64,000 bases of DNA from Pseudomonas putida (GTDB lineage Bacteria > Pseudomonadota > Gammaproteobacteria > Pseudomonadales > Pseudomonadaceae), in the NCBI RefSeq assembly GCF_001636055.1, contig NZ_CP011789.1:2294001-2358000 (forward strand), in the 5' to 3' direction. How positions within the stretch are numbered: the first letter of the stretch is position 1; the number at the start of each line of letters is the position of its first letter. The translations under genes and the position numbers were made by a program. Below the pieces are notes generated by a model, which searched no databases, was not told the origin of the DNA, and saw nothing but the letters and a program-made list of their open reading frames with translations. Positions 27,546 to 35,558 of this stretch are shown in pieces.

Positions 27546-28301
27546 ATGAACGAACAGCTGCAACCTCTGAAGAAACCTGCGCGCACAGCCAAGGCCGGCC
27601 GCAGCGGTACCCAGGACGACATCGTCTATGCGCACATTTTCGAGGCCATTCTCGAACAGCGCCTGGCGCCGGGCACCAAGTTGAGCGAGGAAGCGCTGGG
27701 CGAAATCTTCGGCGTCAGCCGCACCATCATTCGCCGCGCCTTGTCGCGTCTGGCCCATGAAAGCGTGGTGTTGTTGCGACCCAACCGTGGTGCGGTCGTG
27801 GCCAGCCCCACGGTGGAGGAGGCGCGCCAGGTGTTCTTCTCCCGGCGCATGGTCGAGCGCGCCATCACCGAGCTTGCGGTGCAGCACGCCTCCGGCGAGC
27901 AACTCAACGAACTGCGCCAGATGGTCCGCGATGAGCGCGACAGCTTCTCGCGTGGCGATCGTGGCGCCGGCATCCGTCTTTCCGGCGAGTTCCACCTCAA
28001 GCTGGCCGAGGCGGCCGGCAATGCACCGCTGGTCAGCTTCCAGCGCAGCCTGGTGTCGCAAACGTCGTTGATCATCGCCCAGTACGAAAGCGGCAACCGC
28101 TCGCATTGCTCGTACGATGAACACATGCAGCTGATCGATGCCATCGAGGCGCGCGATGCCGAGCAGGCGGTGAGCCTGATGATGCATCACATGGATCATA
28201 TCGACAGCAAGCTCAACCTTGACGAAGACAGCGCGTCCGACGACCTGCATGCGGTGTTCTCGCACCTGCTGAAAAAACCCAAGGCTGCCGCCAAGGGTTG
28301 A
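27546..28301 (+). CDS. GntR-family regulator (FCD domain)
   Basis: Transcription factor of 251 residues. It has a 25-residue basic N-terminal tail, a winged helix-turn-helix (about 24-90, with LSEEALGEIFGVSRTIIRRA) and an FCD ligand domain (about 95-235) with candidate metal-binding residues in GEFHLKLAEAAG and MMHHMDHID. The ATG at 27546 is preferred to an in-frame GTG at 27540. Placed divergent from the purine permease and convergent with guanine deaminase, it is likely the local purine-responsive regulator; the ligand is not known. Confidence 0.9.
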   Translation: MNEQLQPLKKPARTAKAGRSGTQDDIVYAHIFEAILEQRLAPGTKLSEEALGEIFGVSRTIIRRALSRLAHESVVLLRPNRGAVVASPTVEEARQVFFSRRMVERAITELAVQHASGEQLNELRQMVRDERDSFSRGDRGAGIRLSGEFHLKLAEAAGNAPLVSFQRSLVSQTSLIIAQYESGNRSHCSYDEHMQLIDAIEARDAEQAVSLMMHHMDHIDSKLNLDEDSASDDLHAVFSHLLKKPKAAAKG

Positions 28302-28342
28302 TCGTTTGCCTGAATGAATGACCGAGGGCTGCTGTGCAGCCC

Positions 28343-28476
28343 ATCGCAGGACCAGCCCGCTCCCACAGGTTGGACTGCTGCCAAGTTGGACATGAATCCA
28401 ACCTTTGCGGCAGTTCAGGTACAGCACACCCCTCGGGCCCGGTGCTTTCTCTGTAGGAGCGGGCTCGTCCCGCGAT
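28343..28476. repeat. paired REP-like element
   Basis: Degenerate inverted copies of the REP sequence at 28343-28368 and 28451-28476, between the convergent gntR and guaD genes. Confidence 0.65.
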
Positions 28477-28496
28477 GGGCCGCGCAGCGGCCCTTT
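28477..28496 (+). terminator. hairpin between convergent gntR and guaD
   Basis: Stem GGGCCGC/GCGGCCC with loop GCA followed by TTTG. It sits 6 nt beyond the guaD stop on the other strand, so it may act in both directions. Confidence 0.6.
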
Positions 28497-28501
28497 GTGC
28501 A

Positions 28502-29806
28502 TCAGCGCCGATGTACCGAGCGCCCCGCGGCGAAGGTCTCGCGCACGGTACGGTCATCGCCCAGGGTGGTCAGCACGAACAAGGTCTCCTCGATGCTGTT
28601 GGATTGCTGGATGCGGTAGTCCAGCAGCGGCGTGGCCTTGTAGTCGAGAACCACGAAATCGGCATCGTTGCCGGCGCGCAGGCTGCCGATGCGGTCGTCC
28701 AGACGCAGGGCCCGGGCGCCGCCGAGGGTCGCCAGGTACAGCGACTTGTAAGGGTGCAGGCGCGCACCCTGCAGTTGCATCACCTTGTACGCCTCGTTCA
28801 GCGTGTTGAGCAGCGAGAAGCTGGTTCCAGCGCCCACATCGGTGCCCAGCCCGACATTGACCTTGAAACGCTCGGCCTGGGGCAGGTTGAACAGGCCACT
28901 GCCCAGGAACAGGTTGGACGTCGGACAGAAGGCCACGGCCGAGCCGGTCTCGGCCAGGCGCTGGCATTCCTCGTCGCACAGGTGCACGCCGTGGGCGAAC
29001 ACCGAGCGCTCGCCCAGCAGTTCGAAGTGGTCGTAGACGTCCAGGTAGCCCTTGCGCTCGGGGAACAGTTCCTTGACCCAGTCGATCTCCTTGAGGTTCT
29101 CCGACAGGTGGGTGTGCAGGTACACGCCCGGATGCTCCTTGAGCAGTTGCCCGGCCATGGCCAGTTGTTCAGGCGTGCTGGTGGGTGCGAAGCGCGGCGT
29201 CACCGCATAGTGCAGGCGAGCCTTGCCATGCCAGCGCTGGATCAGCGCCTTGCTCTCGCTGTAGCTCGACTCGGCGGTGTCGGTCAGGTAGTCGGGGGCA
29301 TTGCGGTCCATCATCACCTTGCCGGCGATCAGGCGCAGGTCCAGGCGCTCGGCCTCCTCGAACAGGGCGTTGACCGACTCCGGGTGCACGCTGCCGAACA
29401 CCAGCGCGGTGGTGGTGCCGTTGCGCAGCAGTTCCTGCAGGAAGATTTTCGCCACCTTGTCGGCAGGGGCCTTGTCGGCGAACTGCTTTTCGCAAGGGAA
29501 GGTGTAGGTGTTCAGCCAGTCCAGCAGTTGCTCGCCGTAGGAGCCGATCATGCCGGTCTGCGGGAAATGGATATGGGTGTCGATGAAGCCCGGGGTGATC
29601 AGGGCGTCCTGGTAGTGCACCACTTCGATATCGGCGTCGAGGGTCGGCAGCAGGTCGGTGGCGTGCCCCAGGGCGCTGATGCGGCCTTCGTCGACCACCA
29701 GCAGGCCGTCTTCGTAGTATTCGTGGGAGGCCTCCAGGCCGACCTCGGCAGGGTCGGCGATGCTGTGCAGGATGGCGGCTCGGTAGGCTTTGCGGGTTGC
29801 AGTCAT
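28502..29806 (-). CDS. guaD: guanine deaminase
   Basis: Zinc amidohydrolase of 434 residues converting guanine to xanthine and ammonia. The metal-binding HIH is at residues 78-80 within TPGFIDTHIHFPQTG. Further ligand and substrate residues appear in YLHTHLSEN, FAHGVHL, CPTSNLFLGSG and GLGTDVGAG. I chose the ATG at 29806 (MTATRKAYRAAILH); upstream residues in the same frame are not protein-like. It lies 10 nt after xdhC, and its product xanthine is the substrate of the upstream xanthine dehydrogenase. Confidence 0.96.
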   Translation of the reverse strand: MTATRKAYRAAILHSIADPAEVGLEASHEYYEDGLLVVDEGRISALGHATDLLPTLDADIEVVHYQDALITPGFIDTHIHFPQTGMIGSYGEQLLDWLNTYTFPCEKQFADKAPADKVAKIFLQELLRNGTTTALVFGSVHPESVNALFEEAERLDLRLIAGKVMMDRNAPDYLTDTAESSYSESKALIQRWHGKARLHYAVTPRFAPTSTPEQLAMAGQLLKEHPGVYLHTHLSENLKEIDWVKELFPERKGYLDVYDHFELLGERSVFAHGVHLCDEECQRLAETGSAVAFCPTSNLFLGSGLFNLPQAERFKVNVGLGTDVGAGTSFSLLNTLNEAYKVMQLQGARLHPYKSLYLATLGGARALRLDDRIGSLRAGNDADFVVLDYKATPLLDYRIQQSNSIEETLFVLTTLGDDRTVRETFAAGRSVHRR

Positions 29807-29816
29807 AAAGCGCTCG

Positions 29817-30662
29817 TCAAATGGCTTGGCTGCGCCGGGAGGGCGGCAGCAACTGGGCAATGGGGCCTGCATTGGCGCCAGCGTCATGCTGGCCGAAGCA
29901 GGCGTTGTAGGTGGCGATGATTTCGCCGGCGATGGACACCGCGATCTCGATGGGCAGCTTGCCCTTGACCTCCGGCAGGCCCATGGGGCAGCGCATGCGT
30001 GCCAGCACGGCATCGTCGTAGCCGCGCTCGCGCAGGCGGTGTTCGAACTTGACCCGTTTGGTCTTCGAGCCGATCAGGCCGAACCAGGTGAAGTCGTTGC
30101 GCTTGAGGATGGCGGCGGTCAGTTCCAGGTCGAGCTGGTGATTGTGGGTCATGACGATGCAGTAGCTGCCCGGCGGCAGTTCGGCCACTTCGTCGACCGG
30201 CTCCTCGCTGACCACCTTGGTCACCCCGTGGGGGATAAGCGCCGGGAACTCCTGCTCGCGCGAATCAATCCAGCGCACCCGGCAGGGCAATGCGGCGAGC
30301 AAGGGTACCAGAGCCCGGCCGACATGGCCCGCGCCGAACACCGCGATCTGCGCCTGCACCGGCGCCATGGGTTCGAACAACAGCACCGTGACGCCGCCAC
30401 AGCACTGGCCCAGGCTCGCGCCCAGGCTGAAGCGCTCCAGATGCGGTGTGCTGCGCTGCTCGGCAAGCATCTGCCGGGCGATGTGCAGGGCCTTGAACTC
30501 CAGGTGCCCGCCACCGATGGTGTCGAACAGGTTGCTGGCACTGACCACCATCTTCGAGCCAGCGTTGCGTGGCGTCGAGCCGCGCTCCTCGATGATGGTC
30601 ACCAGGATGCAGGGTTCGCCGCGGGACTGGTGGTCGGCGAGGGCATTGATCCATTGGTGCAT
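29817..30662 (-). CDS. xdhC: xanthine dehydrogenase accessory protein XdhC
   Basis: Protein of 281 residues that binds molybdenum cofactor and inserts it into xanthine dehydrogenase after sulfuration. An N-terminal XdhC/CoxI domain (EERGSTPRNAGSKMVV, then the GQCCGG cysteine pair) is followed by a Rossmann-like domain with AVFGAGHVGRALVPLL and the IGSKTKR element. It lies between xdhB (REP pair in the gap) and guaD. Confidence 0.95.
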   Translation of the reverse strand: MHQWINALADHQSRGEPCILVTIIEERGSTPRNAGSKMVVSASNLFDTIGGGHLEFKALHIARQMLAEQRSTPHLERFSLGASLGQCCGGVTVLLFEPMAPVQAQIAVFGAGHVGRALVPLLAALPCRVRWIDSREQEFPALIPHGVTKVVSEEPVDEVAELPPGSYCIVMTHNHQLDLELTAAILKRNDFTWFGLIGSKTKRVKFEHRLRERGYDDAVLARMRCPMGLPEVKGKLPIEIAVSIAGEIIATYNACFGQHDAGANAGPIAQLLPPSRRSQAI

Positions 30663-30692
30663 GATGTAGCCTCTCTAAACCATGCTGAGGGC

Positions 30693-30767
30693 CCTGTAGG
30701 AGCGGGCTTGCCCGCGAAGAGGACGGTAAGGCCATCTTCACATTCGCGGGCAAGCCCGCTCCCAGGG
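30693..30767. repeat. paired REP element between xdhB and xdhC
   Basis: Inverted arms 30693-30718 and 30743-30767 match the window-wide REP sequence. It lies inside the xdh transcript and may reduce expression or stabilise the upstream mRNA. Confidence 0.88.
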
Positions 30768-30779
30768 AATCCCTCGCTG

Positions 30780-33179
30780 TCAGTGGGTGACGGTTTCCAG
30801 TTCTTGTTCGGTCGGCTGCTGTTGCGCCACCGCCTTGCGCATCTGCTCGCACCCCCACAGCACCCGCTCGGGTGTCGCCGGGGCGTCGATGTGCGGCTGC
30901 ACGCGATAGTCGGCGAGGCTCGCCACCGCATCCTTGATCGCGCACCAGGCCGCGATACCGAGCATGAACGGCGGCTCGCCCACGGCCTTGGAATGGAACA
31001 CCGTGTCCTCGGGGTTCTTGCGGTTTTCCACCAGCTTCACGCGCAGGTCCAGGGGCATGTCGGCCACCGCCGGGATCTTGTAGCTCGCCGGGCCGTTGGT
31101 CATCAGCTTGCCCTTGGCATTCCACACCAGCTCCTCTGTGGTCAGCCAGCCCATGCCCTGGATGAAGCCACCCTCGACCTGACCGATGTCGATCGCCGGG
31201 TTCAGCGAGTCGCCGACGTCGTGCAGGATGTCGGCGCGCAGCATCTTGTACTCGCCGGTCAGGGTGTCGACGATCACTTCGACGCAGGCGGCGCCAAAGG
31301 CGAAGTAGTAGAACGGCCGGCCGCGCGCCTGGCTGCGGTCGTAGAAGATCTTCGGCGTGCGGTAGAAGCCCGTGCTCGACAGCGACACCTGCGCGAAGTA
31401 GGCCTGTTGCACCAGTTGCTCGAAGCTCAGCAACTGGTCGCGCACGCGTACATGGCCGTTGCGGAACTCGACATCTTCCTCGGTGACCTGGTAGTGCCGT
31501 GCGGCGAACTCGGTCAGACGTTTCTTGAGGATCTCGGCCGCGTTCTGCGCCGCCTTGCCGTTCAGGTCGGCGCCGCTGGACGCCGCCGTTGGCGAGGTGT
31601 TGGGCACCTTGTCGGTGTTGGTGGCAGTGATCTGGATGCGGTTGAAATCGACCTGGAACACCTGCGCCACCACCTGGGCGACCTTGGTATTCAAGCCCTG
31701 GCCCATCTCGGTGCCGCCGTGGTTGAGGTGGATGCTGCCGTCGGTATAGATGTGGATCAAGGCGCCCGCCTGGTTGAGGAAGGTGGCCGTGAACGAGATA
31801 CCGAACTTCACCGGGGTCAGAGCCAGGCCCTTCTTCAGCACCGGGCTGTGTTCGTTGAACTGGCGGATCGACTTGCGCCGCTCGGCATAGTCGCTGCTGG
31901 CTTCCAGGTCGGCGGTCATTTCTTCGAGCAGGTTGTGCTCGACGGTCTGGTAGTAGTGGGTGACGTTGCGTTCGGTCTTGCCGTAGTAGTTGGCCTTGCG
32001 CACCGCCAGTGGGTCGAGCGCCAGGTGGCGGGCGATGTGGTCCATCACCTGCTCGATGGCGACCATCCCCTGCGGGCCGCCGAAGCCGCGGTAGGCGGTG
32101 TTCGACGCGGTGTTGGTCTTGCAGCGGTGGCCGTTCACCGTAGCATCGCCCAGGTAGTAGGCGTTGTCGGAGTGGAACATGGCGCGGTCGACGATCGAGC
32201 CGGACAGGTCCGGCGAATAACCGCAGTTGCCGGCCAGGTCGAATTCGATGCCGTGCAGGCGGCCTTCATCATCGAAGCCGACGTCATATTCGACGTAGAA
32301 CGGGTGACGCTTGCCGGTCATGGTCATGTCCTCGACCCGCGGCAGGCGCATCTTGGTCGGCTGCCCGGTGAGGCGCGCGATCACCGCGCACAGGCAAGCG
32401 GGGCTGGCGGCCTGGGTTTCCTTGCCACCAAAACCGCCGCCCATGCGGCGCATGTCCAGCACCACCTTGTTCATCGGCACGTCGAGCACTTCGGCGACCA
32501 GCTTCTGCACCTCGGTGGGGTTCTGCGTCGAGCAGTAGACGATCATGCCACCGTCTTCGGTAGGCATTACCGAAGAAATCTGGGTTTCGAGGTAGAAGTG
32601 CTCCTGGCCGCCGATGTGCAGGGTGCCTTGCAGGCGATGCGGGGCACTGGCCAGGGCCTTGGCCGAGTCGCCGCGCTGGTGGGTGTGGCTGTCGAGCACG
32701 AAATGTTTCTTGCGCAAGGCCTCGACCACATCGAGCACCGGTTCCAGGTCCTCGTACTCGACGATGGCCGCCAAGGCGGCGCGGCGAGCGGTGTCCAGGT
32801 CGCGGGCGGCGACGGCGAGCACCGGCTGGCCGAAGAACTCGACCTTGTCGATGGCCAGCAGCGGATCGCCTGCGACGACCGGGCCGATATCCTTGAGCCC
32901 AGGGATGTCCTCGTGAGTGATGGCGATGCGCACGCCTTCGAACTGATAGCAGGGGGTCGTGTCGATGCGCAGGATGCGCGCGTGAGCACGGTCGGCGGTG
33001 CGCGCATAGACGTGCAACTGGTTGGGGAATTCCAGGCGGTCGTCGATGTACACCGCTTCACCTGACACGTGCTTGTCGGCGCTGTCGTGCTTGACGCTGC
33101 GACCGACCCCGCTGGTCAGGTCCTGGCTGAACAGTTCGGCCATCTCGGCCTGGCTCTTGACGGCGTGATGGTTAGACAT
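30780..33179 (-). CDS. xdhB: xanthine dehydrogenase large (molybdopterin) subunit
   Basis: Molybdenum hydroxylase catalytic subunit of 799 residues. It has an N-terminal aldehyde oxidase/xanthine dehydrogenase hammerhead domain (SADKHVSGEAVYIDDR near residue 35) and the large cofactor-binding domain with GGFGGKETQ, AYRGFGGPQG, HGGTEMGQGLNTK and a C-terminal GEPPFMLG. The last motif includes the Glu expected to activate the hydroxylating site. Together with XdhA it oxidises hypoxanthine and xanthine to urate. The start overlaps the xdhA stop by 8 nt. Confidence 0.97.
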   Translation of the reverse strand: MSNHHAVKSQAEMAELFSQDLTSGVGRSVKHDSADKHVSGEAVYIDDRLEFPNQLHVYARTADRAHARILRIDTTPCYQFEGVRIAITHEDIPGLKDIGPVVAGDPLLAIDKVEFFGQPVLAVAARDLDTARRAALAAIVEYEDLEPVLDVVEALRKKHFVLDSHTHQRGDSAKALASAPHRLQGTLHIGGQEHFYLETQISSVMPTEDGGMIVYCSTQNPTEVQKLVAEVLDVPMNKVVLDMRRMGGGFGGKETQAASPACLCAVIARLTGQPTKMRLPRVEDMTMTGKRHPFYVEYDVGFDDEGRLHGIEFDLAGNCGYSPDLSGSIVDRAMFHSDNAYYLGDATVNGHRCKTNTASNTAYRGFGGPQGMVAIEQVMDHIARHLALDPLAVRKANYYGKTERNVTHYYQTVEHNLLEEMTADLEASSDYAERRKSIRQFNEHSPVLKKGLALTPVKFGISFTATFLNQAGALIHIYTDGSIHLNHGGTEMGQGLNTKVAQVVAQVFQVDFNRIQITATNTDKVPNTSPTAASSGADLNGKAAQNAAEILKKRLTEFAARHYQVTEEDVEFRNGHVRVRDQLLSFEQLVQQAYFAQVSLSSTGFYRTPKIFYDRSQARGRPFYYFAFGAACVEVIVDTLTGEYKMLRADILHDVGDSLNPAIDIGQVEGGFIQGMGWLTTEELVWNAKGKLMTNGPASYKIPAVADMPLDLRVKLVENRKNPEDTVFHSKAVGEPPFMLGIAAWCAIKDAVASLADYRVQPHIDAPATPERVLWGCEQMRKAVAQQQPTEQELETVTH

Positions 33180-34626
33180 AAGCGGTCACCCGGGTCTCGA
33201 TGTACGGCGATTGCTGTTCGATGAAGTATTTGCGCAGCAGGTTCTGCGCGGTCAGCAGGCGGTATTCCTTGCTGGCGCGAAAATCCGTCAGCGGGCTGAA
33301 GTCTTCGGCCAGTGCCTGGCAGGCGCGCTCGATGCTCGCCTGGTTCCAGGGCTTGCCAAGCAGTGCCGCCTCGCAGGCACGGGCACGCTTGGGAATCGCT
33401 GCCATGCCACCGAAGGCGATGCGCACGCCGGCGACCACGCCGTTCTCGATGTTCAGGTTGAACGCTGCGCATACCGCAGAAATGTCATCGTCCAGTCGCT
33501 TGGACACCTTGTAGGCGCGGAACGTCCAGTCGTTGCTGGCGCGTGGCACCAGGATCTTCTCGATGAACTCGCTGTCCTGGCGGGCCGTGATGCGGTAGTC
33601 GATGAAATAGTCTTCCAGCGCCATCGTGCGCTGGCGATCGCCCTGGCGCAGGACGATGTGTGCGTTGAGGGCGATCAGCAGGGGTGGCGAGTCGCCGATC
33701 GGCGAGGCGTTGCCGATGTTGCCGCCCAAGGTGCCCTGGTTGCGGATCTGCAGCGAAGCGAAGCGGTGCAGCAGGGCGCCGAAGTCGGGGTATTCCTCGT
33801 TCAGCGCGCCATAGCAGTCGGTGAGCGGGGTGGCGGCGCCGATTTCCAGGTGGCTGCTGGTCTTGTCGATGCGCTTGAGCTCGGCGACATGGCCGACATA
33901 GATCATCACCGGCAGGGTCTTGTGGAACTGGGTGACTTCCAGTGCCAGGTCGGTGCCGCCTGCGAGCAGGCGTGCCTCGGGGTGCGAGCTGTACAGGTCG
34001 GCCAGGTCGGCGACGGTCAGCGGGACCAGGCAGCGCTTGTCACCACTGTTGAGCTCGCCGGTCTGCTGCGGGGCGATGGCCTGGAGACGGGCGATGGTCT
34101 GCGCCTGCTGGGCGTCGAACTGGTCCTGGCAGGGGCGTGCGCAACTCTGCTCGGCGGCGTCGAGTATCGGCCGGTAGCCGGTGCAGCGGCACAGGTTGCC
34201 GGCCAGGGCTTCCTGGGCCTGGTGCAGGTCGTGGCCGCTGCTGTTCTTCTGCAGGGCGAACAGCGACATGACGAAGCCTGGAGTGCAGAAGCCGCACTGC
34301 GAGCCGTGGCAGTCGGCCATGGCCTTCTGCACGCTGTGCAGCTCGCCCTGGTGCTTGAGGCCCTCGACACTGATCAGTTGCTTGCCGTGCAAGGAGGAAA
34401 CGAACGTCAGGCAGGAGTTGAGGCTGCGATAACGCAGCGTCGGCTGGCCCAGGTCATCCGGGGTCAGTTCGCCCACGACCACGGTGCAGGCGCCGCAGTC
34501 GCCGCTGGCGCAGCCTTCCTTGGTGCCGGGTTTGCCCAGGTGCTCGCGCAGGTACTGCAGCACCGTCATGTTCGGGTCCAGGGCGTGCTCGTTGCGCAGC
34601 TCCTGGTTGACGAGAAACTGGATCAC
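33172..34626 (-). CDS. xdhA: xanthine dehydrogenase small (FeS/FAD) subunit
   Basis: Electron-transfer subunit of 484 residues. The plant-type 2Fe-2S cluster uses Cys39, Cys44, Cys47 and Cys72; the second cluster uses Cys111, Cys114, Cys146 and Cys148 (CGFC and CRCTG). The FAD domain starts near residue 190, with LLAGGTDL and GGNIGNASPIGDSPP. The start is a GTG at 34626 (M-I-Q-F-L). A promoter with a 17-nt spacer and two palindromic operators lies upstream, so it should be repressed by the divergent GntR. It heads the xdhA-xdhB-xdhC-guaD run. Confidence 0.97.
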   Translation of the reverse strand: MIQFLVNQELRNEHALDPNMTVLQYLREHLGKPGTKEGCASGDCGACTVVVGELTPDDLGQPTLRYRSLNSCLTFVSSLHGKQLISVEGLKHQGELHSVQKAMADCHGSQCGFCTPGFVMSLFALQKNSSGHDLHQAQEALAGNLCRCTGYRPILDAAEQSCARPCQDQFDAQQAQTIARLQAIAPQQTGELNSGDKRCLVPLTVADLADLYSSHPEARLLAGGTDLALEVTQFHKTLPVMIYVGHVAELKRIDKTSSHLEIGAATPLTDCYGALNEEYPDFGALLHRFASLQIRNQGTLGGNIGNASPIGDSPPLLIALNAHIVLRQGDRQRTMALEDYFIDYRITARQDSEFIEKILVPRASNDWTFRAYKVSKRLDDDISAVCAAFNLNIENGVVAGVRIAFGGMAAIPKRARACEAALLGKPWNQASIERACQALAEDFSPLTDFRASKEYRLLTAQNLLRKYFIEQQSPYIETRVTAYV

Positions 34627-34665
34627 GGGGAAGGCCTCGTAATGGTTTTATTGTTGTTGGGCGGA

Positions 34666-34716
34666 CTCTAAGCAAGGGCTGACCTTGAGGTCAATATTTT
34701 TCTGACCAAAAGGTCA
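34666..34716 (-). promoter_or_regulatory. xdhA promoter with two GntR-type operators
   Basis: Two exact TGACC-N4-GGTCA palindromes at 34680-34693 and 34703-34716, centres 23 bp apart. On the minus strand a -35 TTGACC (34694-34689) overlaps the first palindrome, and a -10 TTAGAG (34671-34666) follows after exactly 17 nt. Binding at the proximal palindrome would block RNA polymerase. Confidence 0.65.
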
Positions 34717-34895
34717 AGATTTTACCCGTGCCGGGTTCTGGCCGCCCAACCCTGTCTCTTTACAAGCATAGATCGCGCCGGACATGGCAACTGACCGACA
34801 GGTCGCACAAAGCCTCGCGCGCCGCTGCGCGCAAGCCCGGCGAGTGCGCTACAATCGCGCCTTTCGTGCCCCGTTTTCGATTCCGAAGGAAAATC

Positions 34896-35555
34896 ATGAC
34901 GTTCAAGGCGCCGGACAGCCTCTCCGAGCAAATTGCCCACTACCTGGCCGAGCGGATCATTCGCGGCGAGCTTGCACCCGGCGAGCGCATCCAGGAGCAG
35001 AAGGTCACCCAGGCCCTGAATGTCAGCCGCGGCTCGGTACGCGAAGCGCTGCTGATTCTTGAACGTCGTCATCTGGTAGCGATCCTGCCGCGTCGCGGAG
35101 CCCACGTCACCGAGCTCGACGAGCACAGTGTGCGCAGCCTGTGCAGCCTCATGGGCGAGCTGTACATCCTGCTGGGCAACGCCGTCGCCCAGCAGTGGCG
35201 CAGCGAGACCGACCTGCTGCCGTTCCTGGAGATCCAGCAGCGCCTGCACCAAGCTCGCAACAACCTGGACATCAAGGCGTTCGTCGCCGAAAGTTTCGCC
35301 GTCATGCGCGCCGCCTTCCCCTTCGCACGCAACCCTTACCTGCAGGAGACCGTGGAGAACCTGCAGCCGGCCATGAGCCGCGCCTACTACCTGGCGCTGG
35401 ATCAACGCCAGGCCAGCATGGACGACTACGTCGACCTGTTCGCCCGCCTGCTGGAGGCAGTATTGCTGCGCGACCTGCCGCGTATCCGCGAGGTACTGAT
35501 CGCCTATTGCCAACGCAGCTGCGAGCTGGTGTTGGCTGCGCTGGCGCAGGCCTGA
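34896..35555 (+). CDS. GntR-family regulator (FCD type), divergent from xdhA
   Basis: Protein of 219 residues with a winged helix-turn-helix at residues 5-75 (IRGELAPGERIQEQKVTQAL, then NVSRGSVREALLILERRHLV) and a helical FCD-type effector domain. The ATG at 34896 follows GAAGGA at a spacing of 6 nt; the frame is open further upstream but without homology-like sequence. Its position suggests that it controls xdhA via the paired palindromes and may be autoregulated. Only 3 nt separate its stop from smc, so smc may be co-transcribed. Confidence 0.9.
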   Translation: MTFKAPDSLSEQIAHYLAERIIRGELAPGERIQEQKVTQALNVSRGSVREALLILERRHLVAILPRRGAHVTELDEHSVRSLCSLMGELYILLGNAVAQQWRSETDLLPFLEIQQRLHQARNNLDIKAFVAESFAVMRAAFPFARNPYLQETVENLQPAMSRAYYLALDQRQASMDDYVDLFARLLEAVLLRDLPRIREVLIAYCQRSCELVLAALAQA

Positions 35556-35558
35556 CCG

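Noticed and set aside
29790..33065. Long plus-strand frame of 1091 codons opposite xdhC and xdhB
   Set aside because: Antisense shadow rich in His, Gln and Val; the minus-strand genes have clear catalytic motifs.
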